From contig JAPYMA010002537.1 of NCBI GenBank assembly GCA_035041965.1, positions 1 to 64,000 of the forward strand: 64,000 bases of DNA, written 5' to 3'. This DNA is from Anisakis pegreffii (lineage: Eukaryota > Nematoda > Chromadorea > Rhabditida > Anisakidae). Below, piece by piece: positions 63,972-64,000 of this stretch (position 1 is the stretch's first letter; each line of letters starts with the position of its first letter). Made by a program: the position numbers and the translations under genes. A model generated the notes under the pieces. The model ran no database searches and was not told where the DNA came from. It worked only from the letters and a program-made list of their open reading frames with translations.

Positions 63972-64000
63972 CCCGCTTCGGACTCTGTGGCCATATGCGA
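63809..64000 (+). mobile_element. Possible reverse-transcriptase fragment (YADD frame), runs off the window
   Basis: The plus frame from 63,809 stays open for 64 codons to the window end and contains VRPLIYADDADILIVRR, with YADD at 63,836-63,847. This resembles the catalytic box of LINE-type reverse transcriptases. The residues after it (many Arg and Ser) do not follow the usual RT pattern, and no upstream RT motifs precede the stop at 63,806. It may be the edge of a GC-rich element continuing to the right, or a coincidence within the palindromic DNA. Confidence 0.3.

Noticed and set aside
1..64000. tRNA, rRNA, spliced-leader RNA and CRISPR
   Set aside because: By eye I found no T-arm GTTCGAATCC-type boxes in tRNA context, no rRNA blocks, no SL1-like GGTTTAATTACCC and no spaced direct-repeat array; a covariance-model scan would be needed to exclude diverged copies.

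Overview
This window looks like AT-rich nuclear DNA of a nematode, probably a parasitic one. The protein genes are split into short exons with nematode-style acceptors (TTTCAG and close variants). One gene encodes a PI-3/Dit33-type aspartic-protease inhibitor, a family known mainly from nematodes. There is no prokaryotic gene organisation, and I saw no tRNA, rRNA, spliced-leader RNA or CRISPR array. Exon models were built by eye: splice sites were matched to GT/AG and the reading phase was checked across every junction.

Layout, left to right. 1-1.6 kb: a tandem 403-bp repeat followed by a second repeat motif; both recur in the same order at 52.0-52.9 kb. 2.8-5.7 kb, minus: a complete CLP1 RNA 5'-kinase (10 exons, 436 aa). 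8.5-12.8 kb, plus: a complete Xaa-Pro dipeptidase (prolidase; 13 exons, 480 aa), divergent from CLP1 across a 2.8-kb intergenic space; one normally conserved active-site His is read as Asp. 13.9-15.0 kb, minus: a broken BEL/Pao retrotransposon relic. 15.0-21.4 kb: A/C-rich (plus strand) low-complexity DNA downstream of the next gene. 21.4-40.3 kb, minus: a very large La-related protein 1 gene (19 exons, 2002 aa in my model) with an 8.4-kb intron that holds a GC-richer island near 34.8 kb.

44.0-45.5 kb, plus: a leucine-rich-repeat-like gene of unknown function. 45.7-49.9 kb, minus: a Cys-loop ligand-gated anion channel with a PAR motif, closest in appearance to GABA-A-type subunits; the M3-M4 loop exons are not fully resolved. 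53.8-55.5 kb, minus: the PI-3-like inhibitor gene, with a degenerate-looking paralogous exon at 56.6-56.8 kb. 58-61 kb: repeats, an imperfect hairpin and a sharp A-rich to T-rich switch. 62.7-63.0 kb, minus: a two-exon gene for a 39-aa protein. 63.74-64.0 kb: a GC-rich block packed with consecutive perfect stem-loops that also contains a YADD-type reverse-transcriptase-like frame and runs off the window.

The genes do not form one pathway. CLP1 acts in mRNA 3'-end formation and tRNA splicing, LARP1 in translational control of TOP mRNAs, prolidase in dipeptide turnover, the channel in neuromuscular signalling, and the inhibitor is probably secreted. The right third (52-64 kb) is accessory-like: repeat-rich, with decayed coding pieces.
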